A DNA stretch of 64,000 nucleotides from Arcobacter arenosus (GCF_005771535.1 NZ_VANU01000004.1:310001-374000); one strand, 5' to 3'; shown: positions 9,392 to 18,766, counted from the first letter of the stretch. Made by a program: numbers and translations. Notes: a model not told the origin generated them from the letters alone.

Positions 9392-10456
9392 TTACTTGTT
9401 GTATCCAAAAAACTCTAAGTACCAATCAACAAATTTATTAATTCCTTCTTGTACTGGAGTTTCAGGTTTATAGTCTAAGTCTTCTACTAAATCATTTACA
9501 TCTGCATATGTTGCGGGTACATCTCCTGCTTGTAAAGGCATAAAGTTTTTTTCTATTGTTTTTCCAAGTTTATTTTCAATAGCTGTAATAAAGTCCATTA
9601 ATTTTACTGGGTTATTATTTCCAATATTATAGATTTTATAAGGAGCTGATGAAGTTGATGTTTCATGGTTCCAATTAGGATTTGCTTTTGGAGGATTATC
9701 TATTACTCTAATAAGACCTTCAACAATATCATCAATATATGTAAAATCTCTTAACATTTCACCATTATTAAAAACATCTATTTTTCTTCCTTCTAGTGCT
9801 GCTTTAGTAAAAAGGAAAAGTGCCATATCAGGTCTTCCCCAAGGTCCATAAACGGTGAAGAATCTAAGACCTGTAGTAGCTATTCCAAACAAATGTGAGT
9901 ATGTATGAGCCATAAGTTCATTTGACTTTTTAGATGCTGCATATAAAGATATAGGATGGTCTACATTATGGTTTGTAGAAAAAGGCAATTCTTCATTTAG
10001 ACCATACACAGAAGAAGATGAAGCATAAGATAAATTTTTTACATCATAATGACGGCAAGATTCAAGGATATTCATAAAACCTATAATATTTGAATCCATA
10101 TAAGCATCAGGATTTGTTAAGGAATATCTAACTCCAGCTTGTGCAGCAAGGTTACACACTGCATCAAACTTTTCTTGAGCAAATAGTTGCATCATTGCTT
10201 CTTTATCTTCAAGGTTTAGTTTGATAAATTTATAATTAGGATTAGTTGATGAAGTAATTAGTTTCCCATAAGGGATACCAGGACCTTTTTCTAAAGAATC
10301 AATAATACCAGTTCTTTGCAGTCTTCCATATTTCACATTTTGATCATAGTAGTCATTTATATTATCTAATCCTACTATTTCATCTCCTCTTTCTAATAAC
10401 TTTATTGCTAGGTGTGATCCTATAAATCCTGCTGTTCCTGTTACTAATATTTTCAA
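9392..10456 (-). CDS. UDP-glucuronate 4-epimerase-like SDR enzyme (copy 1)
   Basis: A 354-residue extended short-chain dehydrogenase. The NAD site GTAGFIG (7-13), the SSSS-VYG segment (147-152) and the catalytic pair Y172/K176 in YAASK are intact. It most resembles the CapI/UDP-glucuronate 4-epimerase group that interconverts the C4 configuration of UDP-uronates and related sugars. The start is a TTG at 10456 with AAGGA about nine bases upstream. A close paralogue opens the operon at 19877-20926. Beside the hexosaminuronate dehydrogenase gene, it may set gluco versus galacto configuration of the uronate. Substrate not certain. Confidence 0.86.
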   Translation of the reverse strand: MKILVTGTAGFIGSHLAIKLLERGDEIVGLDNINDYYDQNVKYGRLQRTGIIDSLEKGPGIPYGKLITSSTNPNYKFIKLNLEDKEAMMQLFAQEKFDAVCNLAAQAGVRYSLTNPDAYMDSNIIGFMNILESCRHYDVKNLSYASSSSVYGLNEELPFSTNHNVDHPISLYAASKKSNELMAHTYSHLFGIATTGLRFFTVYGPWGRPDMALFLFTKAALEGRKIDVFNNGEMLRDFTYIDDIVEGLIRVIDNPPKANPNWNHETSTSSAPYKIYNIGNNNPVKLMDFITAIENKLGKTIEKNFMPLQAGDVPATYADVNDLVEDLDYKPETPVQEGINKFVDWYLEFFGYNK

Positions 10457-10536
10457 TTCTTATTTCCTTTTTCTATAAATTTGTTATCCTTTTTTTCGTT
10501 TAAAATAATATCTTCATTAGTTTCATGTTTTTTCAT
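10453..10536 (-). CDS. Possible 27-residue leader-like ORF
   Basis: A short frame (ATG at 10536, TGA at 10455-10453) begins inside the 3' end of the Wzz-like gene in another frame and ends in a TTGA overlap with the TTG start of the epimerase gene. It has a plausible AGAGGA site before its ATG and fills most of a 66-base gap that is unusual in this tightly packed operon. The peptide is lysine- and glutamate-rich with no recognisable motif. It may serve only to carry ribosomes to the epimerase start, or be chance. Confidence 0.25.
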   Translation of the reverse strand: MKKHETNEDIILNEKKDNKFIEKGNKN

Positions 10537-11818
10537 TATCATCCTCTTTTTTAAAACTTTTTATAAATTGAATAAAAAATACTAAAAATATTGATAATAT
10601 AAATCCTGTTACAAAGGCAACTATTACTATTGATTTTTTCTTTGGTTTTATAGGATAATCATTTATTTGAATATCACCAACAATCTCACTATTTTTTACA
10701 CTACTATTTGTAAGTTTAAGTTTTTCTAAATTAATACTATTTTTTAAATCTTCAATCTTTTTTGGAATATTTATATTTAAATCAATTTCTAATTTTCTTA
10801 TGTTATCGTTTTTATAATTTTCTTTTTGTAATTCTAAATCTTTCACATCAATATTAAGTAAATTTTTCCTTTTTATTTCTAATTCTTTTATATCGATATT
10901 AAGTAAGTTTTCCCTCTTTACTTCTAACTCTTTTATATCAATATTAAGTAGATTTTCTCTTTCTTTTCTTAAATTTTCTATTATATTCTGGACATCTAAA
11001 ATTAAATTTTGTGTATTTAATATCTGCATTGCCATGAGCATATTTTGGGTATTGTCAGATGATTTTTGTTTTGAAATTTTCAGTAAATTTACTTGATATT
11101 CATTTAACTTATTTGTATTAAACTCTAACTTATGTTCAATACTTTTTATCTCTACATTTTTAATTAATTCTATTTTTTTATCTATCTTCGGTATTGATTG
11201 AGTTTTTATTAATTCTATTTTTTTATCTATCTTCGGTATTGATTGAGTTTTTATTAATTCTATTTTTTTATCTATCTTCGGTATTGATTGAGTTTTTATT
11301 TTTTCAATATTTTTTTCAATATTTACTTTTTCAACTTTTTCAATATGCGCAATCTTTTCTTCTAGATTTTTGATATTTATATTTGTTCTTAGAATGAATT
11401 CATCTATTTTATATTTATATTCGTTTTGTAAAAAATTTACAACTTCTTTATTTTTCATAATAGCAAGTTCATTAGAAAATGCTTGAGTAGATATTTCTAA
11501 AAAATTTTCGACTTTTTTTACGGTACTTATATTTGAAACAATTGCTTTGTCTTTTTCTATACCATTAGTTTTAGTGTCTACACCAAAAATAAGTCTTAAT
11601 TTTTTTTCTAATATATTACTGTCTTCAACCAAAGTATCATTTAAGTACCCAACTCTAACTACAGATTTCACTTCATAAATTGGTTTTTTTGACATAGCAT
11701 AAACTATTGCCAATACTGTAACAACAAATGTAAAGACAATTATGAATTTTCTTTTATCCCAAATAATTTTTAATAAGTCTCTTAAATCTATTTCATCATT
11801 TAAATTTATTCCAGTCAA
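10523..11818 (-). CDS. Wzz-like polysaccharide chain-length regulator with internal repeats
   Basis: A 431-residue Wzz/polysaccharide co-polymerase-like inner membrane protein. The order is a Wzz-type N-terminus (EIDLRDLLKIIWDKRKF), a first membrane segment (about 25-43), a long periplasmic, largely helical region, a proline/lysine stretch (YPIKPKKKS) and a second membrane segment (about 397-417) with a short cytoplasmic tail. The middle holds three perfect copies of a 15-residue unit (about 175-219) and a second, diverged set of 15-residue units (about 278-323). Wzz proteins oligomerise and set the modal length of O-antigen or capsule chains made by Wzy. Translation starts at a TTG behind AGGTAGG. 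A Wzy/WaaL-like gene lies upstream. Confidence 0.85.
   Translation of the reverse strand: MTGINLNDEIDLRDLLKIIWDKRKFIIVFTFVVTVLAIVYAMSKKPIYEVKSVVRVGYLNDTLVEDSNILEKKLRLIFGVDTKTNGIEKDKAIVSNISTVKKVENFLEISTQAFSNELAIMKNKEVVNFLQNEYKYKIDEFILRTNINIKNLEEKIAHIEKVEKVNIEKNIEKIKTQSIPKIDKKIELIKTQSIPKIDKKIELIKTQSIPKIDKKIELIKNVEIKSIEHKLEFNTNKLNEYQVNLLKISKQKSSDNTQNMLMAMQILNTQNLILDVQNIIENLRKERENLLNIDIKELEVKRENLLNIDIKELEIKRKNLLNIDVKDLELQKENYKNDNIRKLEIDLNINIPKKIEDLKNSINLEKLKLTNSSVKNSEIVGDIQINDYPIKPKKKSIVIVAFVTGFILSIFLVFFIQFIKSFKKEDDNEKT
10851..10985 (-). repeat. Degenerate 45-bp repeats inside the Wzz-like gene
   Basis: A second set of in-frame 45-bp units starts at 10851, 10896 and 10941 (the third is incomplete). 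The encoded phase is variants of ENLLNIDIKELEVKR. The units have diverged in sequence, so they are older than the perfect set at 11163-11297, but they keep the same 15-residue period. Confidence 0.9.
11163..11297 (-). repeat. Three perfect 45-bp tandem repeats inside the Wzz-like gene
   Basis: Units start at 11163, 11208 and 11253 and are identical base for base. Each encodes 15 residues in frame (the phase containing SIPKIDKKIEL), so copy-number change would alter the protein length without shifting the frame. Confidence 0.97.
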
Positions 11819-11900
11819 TTTTATACCTACCTAATTGTTATTTTGAGAAAGAAATAGTTCATTTATATTCTTAATTTTTGGTATTTTAGCTAAAGAAATA

Positions 11901-13154
11901 TTATGTATTAATTATTTTATTTTTAAATTCATTGTTAGAAGATAATATTATTCCAATTGCAAATGATAATAAACCTAAATATCTAACATTATTATAAAAA
12001 ATTGTACTTACACCTAAAAAAATAAAAATTAAAATAGCTAAATATTTAAAGTTCTTTATTCCCTCTTCTACTCTAATTTTAATCAAAATATATAAAAAAA
12101 CTAAATACAACAGTAATGCAATAATACTTCCATCCATCCAAATTTGAAAATACTGGTTATGAACATGTGGTTCCCTGACAATTATAAGCTTATTCCTATC
12201 ATTCTCTAGTATATATTTTTCAAATTTTGTTTTAGTATCCCCCATACCTAAACCTAAAAGAAAATTATTCATATCACCAAGTAGTAATTCTAAACTCACT
12301 AAATTTAGTCCAATCCTAATACCAATAGGGGTACTATAATTCCCATCATTAAAAGTTTTCAGAAAATTATTTTTCCCAATGATAATTCTATTATTGAAAT
12401 TTAACAATAAAAAGATTATTAAAAATAATGAACTAAAAAGTATAATTATATTTTTCATTTTTATCATATTATTTTTGAACATATAATTTAAAATTAAAAA
12501 AGTGTAAAATACTACTAAAATTAATAGCCCTATTCTTGAACCACTTATAAAAATATTATGACTAAATAATAAAACTAAAAATAATAATAAAAAATTCAAA
12601 ATATAATATCTACTTATTGTGAAAAAATAATACGCAACAGATATTCCCAAAAGAAGAGCTACAGCAAAATTATTTTTATGCATATAAATTAACTCTCTAA
12701 TACCTAAATCTATAAAATTAAAATATACTAAATATGAACAAATAGAAAGATATGTAACTTGAAATAAAAACCCTATCATTAAAAAAAATCTATATTCTTT
12801 TTTTAAAGATGTAGAGATAAATATTGCCATTAAAAAAAACTGAATTGGTTTATTAAGTATATAATAATAACCATTAGGATTTTTATTATACCAAAATCCA
12901 TTTTCAATACTTGAACTTAAAAAAGTTAATGAGAATAAAAAACAACATATTATTAATAAATAAATTAGTATTATTTTTTGTTCATATAACTGATTAAATT
13001 TCTTTTTAAAATCGCCTTCTATTAACCAAAGTAGTGTAGCTAAATAAATACATAATCTATGTAATCCACTATCAACTAAAAAAGTTAAAGAAAAGATTAA
13101 AAAAACTATGTTTAATAATATTGATATATAATTTTTATTTATTTTAAATTTCAT
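11901..13154 (-). CDS. O-antigen ligase/polymerase-like membrane protein (Wzy_C/WaaL)
   Basis: A 417-residue, highly hydrophobic protein with about ten to twelve predicted membrane segments. ISGSRIGLLILVV (about 205-220) and the periplasmic loop ending EPHVHNQYFQIWMDGS, followed by a membrane segment, match the Wzy_C/O-antigen ligase family; the histidine in the HNQ motif is the family's catalytic candidate. It is either the WaaL ligase that joins the polymer to lipid A-core or a Wzy polymerase; sequence alone does not separate these. Being next to the Wzz-like gene slightly favours polymerase. Its start overlaps the upstream glycosyltransferase by 11 bases. Confidence 0.82.
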   Translation of the reverse strand: MKFKINKNYISILLNIVFLIFSLTFLVDSGLHRLCIYLATLLWLIEGDFKKKFNQLYEQKIILIYLLIICCFLFSLTFLSSSIENGFWYNKNPNGYYYILNKPIQFFLMAIFISTSLKKEYRFFLMIGFLFQVTYLSICSYLVYFNFIDLGIRELIYMHKNNFAVALLLGISVAYYFFTISRYYILNFLLLFLVLLFSHNIFISGSRIGLLILVVFYTFLILNYMFKNNMIKMKNIIILFSSLFLIIFLLLNFNNRIIIGKNNFLKTFNDGNYSTPIGIRIGLNLVSLELLLGDMNNFLLGLGMGDTKTKFEKYILENDRNKLIIVREPHVHNQYFQIWMDGSIIALLLYLVFLYILIKIRVEEGIKNFKYLAILIFIFLGVSTIFYNNVRYLGLLSFAIGIILSSNNEFKNKIINT

Positions 13155-14226
13155 TTTTATTTTTTTCTACATAATTAATAAATTTTTTTTTGATTTCGAC
13201 TTTATCAAAACATTTCGTATAATCTTCATGGATTTCAGGATAACTTATTAATGCTTTATTTACATTAATTGATAGTTTTTCAGCATCATTAACTTTTGAT
13301 AGATATTTACTTAACTCATTAATTAGAAGTTCCCTTGGTCCAGTATCACAGTCTGTACTTACAACTGGTGTTTTAAGAATTAAACTCTCTACAATTACTC
13401 TAGGTAAGCCTTCTCTATCTGAGCTTAAAACTAATAACTTAGCATTTTTTATATAAGGATATGGATTTTGAGCAAATGACTTAAAAATAATTCTCTCTTT
13501 TTCAATATTGAATTTTTTAATTAAATTTAATATATCTTTATTTTCAGCCGTACCAAGAAGTAAAAGCTTTATCTTTTTGTCTTCTATTTTTGAAAAAGCT
13601 TCTAATAAAATATCTTGTCTTTTTTTCCTTATTCCTGAACCTATTTGTATAATATATTCTGCTTTTGGTATATCTACTTTTTCTAAAGCTAGTTGCCTAA
13701 TCTTTTCTTTATCAAAGGGATTATAAATTGTTTCAATTACTTTAGGATTAATAACTTTACATATATTTGTTTCAGTATCTTTTGATATAGTAATTAAATT
13801 TTGATTATTAAAAAGTTTTTTATATAATCTTTTTCTTTTTTTATATCTAAAAGATGATTTTTCTTTTAATGTTTCAAGTTCTTGTGTAATATCAACTCTC
13901 ATATAAAATATTTTTGGAAGACTTATAAACCTTACAATTTTTGCAGTAACTTCCATATGTGAGATAACTAAATCAACTTGAAGTTCATTCAATAATTTTT
14001 GAAGCTTTTTAGATAAAAGATAGTCACCAAGTAAATCAAATTTTTTATATATTTTTTTATCTTCAGATAATGAATATGTTTTAATATCAGGTATATCATA
14101 ATTCCTTTTATTCTCAAGGAGAATAAGATGATTATCAAAGGTATCTGCAGTAGCTCTAATTAAGTCTATAGTACTCCTTTGACCACCACCTTTTCCTAAA
14201 TTCACAATTACATGAGCGATTTTCAT
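13144..14226 (-). CDS. GT4-family glycosyltransferase (copy A of an adjacent pair)
   Basis: A 360-residue GT-B fold glycosyltransferase. The N-terminal loop GKGGGQRSTIDL and the donor-site motif DREGLPRVIVESL, with the E-x7-E pair, place it in family GT4, retaining transferases using nucleotide sugars. It has no membrane segment and should act on the cytoplasmic face on a lipid-linked acceptor. It is clearly related to the next gene upstream (14223-15299): both have NPYPYIKNAKLLVLSSDREGLPR-type C-terminal halves. Its start overlaps that gene's stop as ATGA. Sugar specificity unknown. Confidence 0.87.
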   Translation of the reverse strand: MKIAHVIVNLGKGGGQRSTIDLIRATADTFDNHLILLENKRNYDIPDIKTYSLSEDKKIYKKFDLLGDYLLSKKLQKLLNELQVDLVISHMEVTAKIVRFISLPKIFYMRVDITQELETLKEKSSFRYKKRKRLYKKLFNNQNLITISKDTETNICKVINPKVIETIYNPFDKEKIRQLALEKVDIPKAEYIIQIGSGIRKKRQDILLEAFSKIEDKKIKLLLLGTAENKDILNLIKKFNIEKERIIFKSFAQNPYPYIKNAKLLVLSSDREGLPRVIVESLILKTPVVSTDCDTGPRELLINELSKYLSKVNDAEKLSINVNKALISYPEIHEDYTKCFDKVEIKKKFINYVEKNKNEI

Positions 14227-15299
14227 ATTTCATTAACCAATTTTTCTAATTCTTTGTATACTGTTTCTTTTTTAAATTTATTAATATATTCTTCTTTTAT
14301 TATTATATTAGATTCTAATGCTAAATCAATTTTTTTAGCCATTTCTTCAGGATTTTCCATAGGAACTAACCATTTTTCTAGGTCTTCTACTAATACTTCA
14401 GAAGGTCCAGTTGGACAATCTGTACTTACAACGGGTGTATCTAAAACTAATGATTCTACAACCACTCTAGGTAAACCTTCCCTATCAGAAGAGAGAACGA
14501 GAAGTTCGGCATTTTTTATATATTTATATGGATTTTGTTGAAAACCTAAAATAATAACTTTATCTTCTAATCCTCTTTCTTTAATCATTTTTATAATCTT
14601 TGGTTCACTTTTAACAAGTAATAAAAGTTTAATATCATGTTTGATTAATTTAAAGGCATCAAGTAATACATCATGTCTTTTTTGTTTTTTAAATGCTGCA
14701 GGAGATATAATATATTTATAATTTAACTCAATATCTTCTTTACCCTTATTTCTTATTTCTTCAAAATCAAAAGGGTTATAAATCGTTTTTACTTCTTTAT
14801 AATCAATTTTTAAATCTTTAAAGTCTTCAATCATTGCCTCTGATACAGTAATAAGTTTTTCATTTTTATAGAGAAATCTATAAAGTTTTAACTTTTTAGT
14901 TGCTCTTTTTTTACTAAATCTTTCTAGTTCAGCTTTCAAAGACATATGAATTGTAAAATATTTATTATTATGTTTTAGTAATTTAACAACTCTATCAGCT
15001 CTTGGTAAATGTGAAAAAACTATATCAAAATTTACATTTGTTTTTCTCATTTCTCTTTCTAAAATTTTCATATAAATATAATCACCAATTTTACCAAAGA
15101 CTTTAAATGTATTTCTATATTTAGTTAATGAAATTATAGGAAAGTTAAACTCTGACACATCATAGCTTTTAGAATCTTCTATTAAAAACATATAAATATT
15201 ATGACCATTTTTTTCTAGTATTTTAGCTCTATTTAAAACTGACTTTTGTGCACCACTACCTTTAAGATCAGTTATAACAATTGCAATATTCTTTTTCAC
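14223..15299 (-). CDS. GT4-family glycosyltransferase (copy B of an adjacent pair)
   Basis: A 358-residue GT4 glycosyltransferase with the same architecture as its downstream neighbour: an N-terminal acceptor domain opening with GSGAQKSV and a donor domain with DREGLPRVVVESL (E-x7-E) followed by TPVVSTDCPTGPSE. The near-identical C-terminal motif suggests the pair arose by tandem duplication and may use the same nucleotide sugar with different acceptors. The start is a GTG that overlaps the preceding stop (GTGA at 15296-15299). Substrate unknown. Confidence 0.87.
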   Translation of the reverse strand: MKKNIAIVITDLKGSGAQKSVLNRAKILEKNGHNIYMFLIEDSKSYDVSEFNFPIISLTKYRNTFKVFGKIGDYIYMKILEREMRKTNVNFDIVFSHLPRADRVVKLLKHNNKYFTIHMSLKAELERFSKKRATKKLKLYRFLYKNEKLITVSEAMIEDFKDLKIDYKEVKTIYNPFDFEEIRNKGKEDIELNYKYIISPAAFKKQKRHDVLLDAFKLIKHDIKLLLLVKSEPKIIKMIKERGLEDKVIILGFQQNPYKYIKNAELLVLSSDREGLPRVVVESLVLDTPVVSTDCPTGPSEVLVEDLEKWLVPMENPEEMAKKIDLALESNIIIKEEYINKFKKETVYKELEKLVNEI

Positions 15300-16285
15300 T
15301 TACAAATTACCTTTTTAATTTCATCATAAACTCGTTGAGCTGGCGAATAATCTATTTCATTAAACTTTTCATCTAAAGTTAAATTATCAATATCTTCTAC
15401 ACTCAAAGAAACTAAATATTTCTTTTTTGTTAAATTATTCATAAAGATAGTGAAAATTTTATCAAGATTTTTATTTTTAGAAAATATTGAATATACTTTC
15501 TTTTTAGAAAGAACTGACTCAGTAATCATACTTCCACTATCTTCTGTACAAAATACTACATCAGAGTTTTTTAAAAAATATTTTACAACTTTTTCAGGTT
15601 TTTCATTATAAAAAACTGCCTTTTCAAAAAGTTCTTTTTTCTGAGACACTAATAATTTAATTTTAGTTTCTACCTCTATAGGTGTCCTTCTTGAGGTAGT
15701 TAGAAATATCTTAAAATTTTTCTTTTCAGCTAAAAAAGTTAATTTTTCTACAATAGTATAAAATTCATCATTTGTAAAATTGTAATTCTTTGTAGCACCA
15801 CCAATCAAAATTGAAAAAAACTTTCCAGGTAATTCTTTCTCTTCTATATCAATATTTATAGGAGCAATATCAACAAGAATTTCATTTTTAAAGCCATTAT
15901 CAATGATAGAAACTATATTTGTAAAATGATTGGGTTTTAATCCTCGTAAAGAACTACAATAAAAATTTGGGATATTAAAATATTTTGAAATCAATATATT
16001 CAGTAATGCAGTATCTCCACCTGTTGAAATTAAAAAATTATATTCTTTTGATTTATCAATTTCAATATTTTTATACAATATTTTTATTAAAATAGAAATT
16101 ATTGCTTTATTTAAAGGTAAAAAGTTAACTAAATAAACTCCTATTTTCATCAAGACCTTTATTCTTCTTTTTGCATAAACTTCATTAATTTTTAAATCAT
16201 GTTTTTTTTGAATATAGCTTAGTAAACCCCTAGATATAGATTCATGACCTGCTTTTTTATCAGTAACTAGAATTACATTTAACAT
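15296..16285 (-). CDS. ELM1/DUF1022-family GT-B-like protein (copy 1)
   Basis: A 329-residue member of the family named after plant mitochondrial fission factor ELM1. Visible marks are TDKKAGHESIS near the N-terminus, IGGATKNY in the middle, TTSRRTPIEVE and a late EDSGSMITE segment that resembles the donor site of GT-B enzymes. Bacterial members often sit in LPS core or polysaccharide clusters and are thought to be glycosyltransferase-like, but I know of no settled reaction. A second, more divergent member lies at 23379-24254. It overlaps the SGNH gene upstream by 7 bases. Confidence 0.82.
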   Translation of the reverse strand: MLNVILVTDKKAGHESISRGLLSYIQKKHDLKINEVYAKRRIKVLMKIGVYLVNFLPLNKAIISILIKILYKNIEIDKSKEYNFLISTGGDTALLNILISKYFNIPNFYCSSLRGLKPNHFTNIVSIIDNGFKNEILVDIAPINIDIEEKELPGKFFSILIGGATKNYNFTNDEFYTIVEKLTFLAEKKNFKIFLTTSRRTPIEVETKIKLLVSQKKELFEKAVFYNEKPEKVVKYFLKNSDVVFCTEDSGSMITESVLSKKKVYSIFSKNKNLDKIFTIFMNNLTKKKYLVSLSVEDIDNLTLDEKFNEIDYSPAQRVYDEIKKVICK

Positions 16286-16935
16286 TCTTGATACTTTTCA
16301 TTTAATCTTTTTGCAATTAGATCATAACCTTTATCATTTATATGGGTTTCATCTAAGTAAAAATTATCTAAATTTTTTTCAAATTCATCATATAAATTTA
16401 CTTTATGACAATTTTTATTATTTGTTGAAATTTCATCTAATATTGAATTATATTGTTTTATATAAATATTTCTTTTTAAATCTTTGTTAGGAATTGTATC
16501 TATTAAAAAAACAAGTTTATCTTTAGAATCATTTACTATCTTTTCTATATTTCTTTTATACTCTTCAGGAGAAACAGAAAACTTACTACCAAAAAGAGTA
16601 TTTAAACCTAAGGATCTTGCAATTTTCTTATATTTTTTTATAATTTTTCTTCCAAGTTTCCTAAAAAAACTATCTGGATAATATAAAACATAAGGTGAAT
16701 ATTTAAATGTTCTCCATGAATCTACCAAACCATATTGAATTAAAATAACATCAATCTCTTCAGATATATTGTCATTGTAAAAATTAATCATTTCTTTAGT
16801 AGTACTCATAGTGTATCCACAATTAATACATTCAAAATCTATTTGTTTTGCAAAACGCTCTGGAAAAGCATTATTTCGAAAGTGAACATCACCTTCTGTA
16901 TTACAATCTCCTAATGCAAGAATTTTTTTACTCAC
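16279..16935 (-). CDS. SGNH-like protein with cysteine at the nucleophile position
   Basis: A 218-residue protein with the layout of an SGNH/GDSL esterase: block I is GDCNTEG (9-15), where C11 replaces the usual serine; block III reads QYGLVDS rather than the usual GxND; block V is intact (DETH, D195 and H198). SGNH enzymes in polysaccharide loci add or remove O-acyl groups. With Cys for Ser the protein may use a thiol nucleophile, may transfer rather than hydrolyse, or may be inactive. The start is a GTG with AAAGGA upstream, overlapping the glycosyltransferase stop by 8 bases. Confidence 0.72.
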   Translation of the reverse strand: MSKKILALGDCNTEGDVHFRNNAFPERFAKQIDFECINCGYTMSTTKEMINFYNDNISEEIDVILIQYGLVDSWRTFKYSPYVLYYPDSFFRKLGRKIIKKYKKIARSLGLNTLFGSKFSVSPEEYKRNIEKIVNDSKDKLVFLIDTIPNKDLKRNIYIKQYNSILDEISTNNKNCHKVNLYDEFEKNLDNFYLDETHINDKGYDLIAKRLNEKYQEC

Positions 16936-17950
16936 TTTTTAATCCTTTGTAAACTTTAATTGTTTCATTCACCATATTATCAATAGTAAAATTTTTTTCA
17001 GCAAACTCAAATTTTTCTTTAAAATCATCTACTACATTTTTATAGTTATTTTGCACATAATTAACCTTATCAACAATATCATTTAAATTATTGAATTGAA
17101 TAATGTATTTTTCTCCTAAAAGTTTTTTCATATCAGATACAGGAGTAGAGATAAAAGGTGTTTTACAAAACATTGTTTCAACAAAAGTATAAGGAAAACC
17201 TTCATTATCTGAACTCATTACAAAAAGTGATGAGTTTGAAATTATTTTTTTAACTTCTATATTATCTAAAGCACCTGTAAATGTAATTTTTAAATCAACA
17301 TTTAATCTTGATGCTAATAATTTTAAATTATCTGACTCTGTTCCATCACCAACCAATAGTAGATGAATATCTAAACTTTTCATTGCTTCTACTAAAAGCT
17401 CAAATCTTTTAACCTTTGTAAACCTTGCAACACTACAAATTATAAATTTGTCTCTTTGAATATTATATCTTTTATATAAGTCTAAATAAAGATTTAATGA
17501 ATTATCAAAATTAATTCCATTATAAATTGTCACTTTATTTGGATTTTTTAAATTTTCAGAAATTTTATCAGACACAGTTATAGCATAATCACTTTTTTCA
17601 AAAGCTTTTAAATTAGATTTATAATTATGTAAAGTTGATACAACTTTTATATCATTTATGAAAGCTCTTATTTTATTCACCATATCTGTAGCTTTATTTG
17701 CTTGTGTATGAACTATATCAAATTTTTCTTTTTTTAAAATTTTAAAAAGCTTATATAGAATAAAAAAATTGTTTCGCCCTTTAGATAAATCAAGAGGAAT
17801 AAAATTTATATCTTTAAAATGTGGAGTAAAATCTTTGTGAGCTATTACACTTACGTCAAAACCTCTTTTTTTAAGTTGTTTTGATAATTCAATTGTATGT
17901 TTTTCTAAACCACCATCTTCATTTCCAGCTAAAACTTGGCATATTTTCAC
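16928..17950 (-). CDS. GT4-family glycosyltransferase
   Basis: A 340-residue GT-B glycosyltransferase of family GT4. AGNEDGGLEKHTIELSKQL near the N-terminus is the glycine-rich acceptor-side loop, and SSDNEGFPYTFVETM carries the E-x7-E donor motif. It lacks membrane segments. Translation starts at a GTG that overlaps the deacetylase stop (GTGA, 17947-17950), and the end overlaps the SGNH gene. It is not closely related to the 13144-15299 pair, so it probably makes a different linkage of the same polysaccharide or core. Sugar unknown. Confidence 0.87.
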   Translation of the reverse strand: MKICQVLAGNEDGGLEKHTIELSKQLKKRGFDVSVIAHKDFTPHFKDINFIPLDLSKGRNNFFILYKLFKILKKEKFDIVHTQANKATDMVNKIRAFINDIKVVSTLHNYKSNLKAFEKSDYAITVSDKISENLKNPNKVTIYNGINFDNSLNLYLDLYKRYNIQRDKFIICSVARFTKVKRFELLVEAMKSLDIHLLLVGDGTESDNLKLLASRLNVDLKITFTGALDNIEVKKIISNSSLFVMSSDNEGFPYTFVETMFCKTPFISTPVSDMKKLLGEKYIIQFNNLNDIVDKVNYVQNNYKNVVDDFKEKFEFAEKNFTIDNMVNETIKVYKGLKSE

Positions 17951-18765
17951 TTTTTTAATCCTCTAAGCCCTCTTCTTAGCTTTATTTTAAATGCGCTCAT
18001 ATTGTCTTTACCACTAATTGTTATTCTTTTTAATTCGTAAATATTATCATCATTTATATTATCAATACCTTTTTGTGTAGTTGTTGCATTTGTATATCCG
18101 CTATTTTTTACTAATTGTATATCTAAATTATCATATAAACCAAAAGGATAACAAAATGATTTACACTCAATATTGAAACTTTCTTCAATATTTTTTTTAG
18201 ACTCTCTAATCTCATTTAATTTTTGTTCTTCTTTTAGTGTGGGTAAATTATCATGTGTCATTGTATGTGAACCAATTTCAATTAGACCAGACTCTATTAA
18301 TTTTTTTATTTGATTATCACTTAATTTTGGTTCATCTTTCAATTCACCATCATTATTTTTCTTTTTTCTTTTTGATGACCATTCTCTATCATGTCTATCT
18401 ATTACAAGATATATTGTCGCTTTAGCATTATATTTTTTCAATATAGGAAAGGCATTTGTGAAGTTATCTTCATATCCATCGTCAAAAGTTATAGCAACTG
18501 ATTTTTGAGGTAAATTATCTTTTTTTTCTATAAGTTCACCTATAGTAAAAAATGTCCAATCATTTTCATATAAATATTTAATTTGTTTTTCAAATTCTAT
18601 TGGATCAACTCTAAGTCCATTAAATTTTGTATTTTTTTTGTGTTTACTTACCATATGATACATCAAAATTCTTGGATAAGATAAGTCTACTGTTTTAGTC
18701 CACCATGCATATCTATAAGAATAATATAAAACTATAAAAACTATGATTATTAAAATATATTCCAA
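17947..18765 (-). CDS. Membrane-anchored polysaccharide deacetylase (NodB domain, CE4)
   Basis: A 272-residue protein with one N-terminal membrane segment (about 3-20) and a CE4/NodB deacetylase domain. The metal and catalytic motifs are visible: TFDDG (93-97, with catalytic D and metal-binding D) and SHTMTH (H167 and H171). The anchor places the enzyme in the periplasm or facing it, where it could remove N-acetyl groups from the growing polysaccharide or from lipid-linked sugars. A lysine-rich insertion near residues 131-150 is unusual. The start is a TTG one base after the preceding gene's stop. Confidence 0.85.
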   Translation of the reverse strand: MEYILIIIVFIVLYYSYRYAWWTKTVDLSYPRILMYHMVSKHKKNTKFNGLRVDPIEFEKQIKYLYENDWTFFTIGELIEKKDNLPQKSVAITFDDGYEDNFTNAFPILKKYNAKATIYLVIDRHDREWSSKRKKKNNDGELKDEPKLSDNQIKKLIESGLIEIGSHTMTHDNLPTLKEEQKLNEIRESKKNIEESFNIECKSFCYPFGLYDNLDIQLVKNSGYTNATTTQKGIDNINDDNIYELKRITISGKDNMSAFKIKLRRGLRGLKK

Positions 18766-18766
18766 T

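Noticed and set aside
10453-10536. 27-codon ORF between the Wzz-like and epimerase genes as a firm gene
   Set aside because: It has a plausible ribosome site, but it is too short, low in complexity and without any family signal; kept only as a low-confidence feature.
11163-11297. CRISPR array
   Set aside because: The repeats are contiguous, have no spacers and are in frame within the Wzz-like coding sequence.
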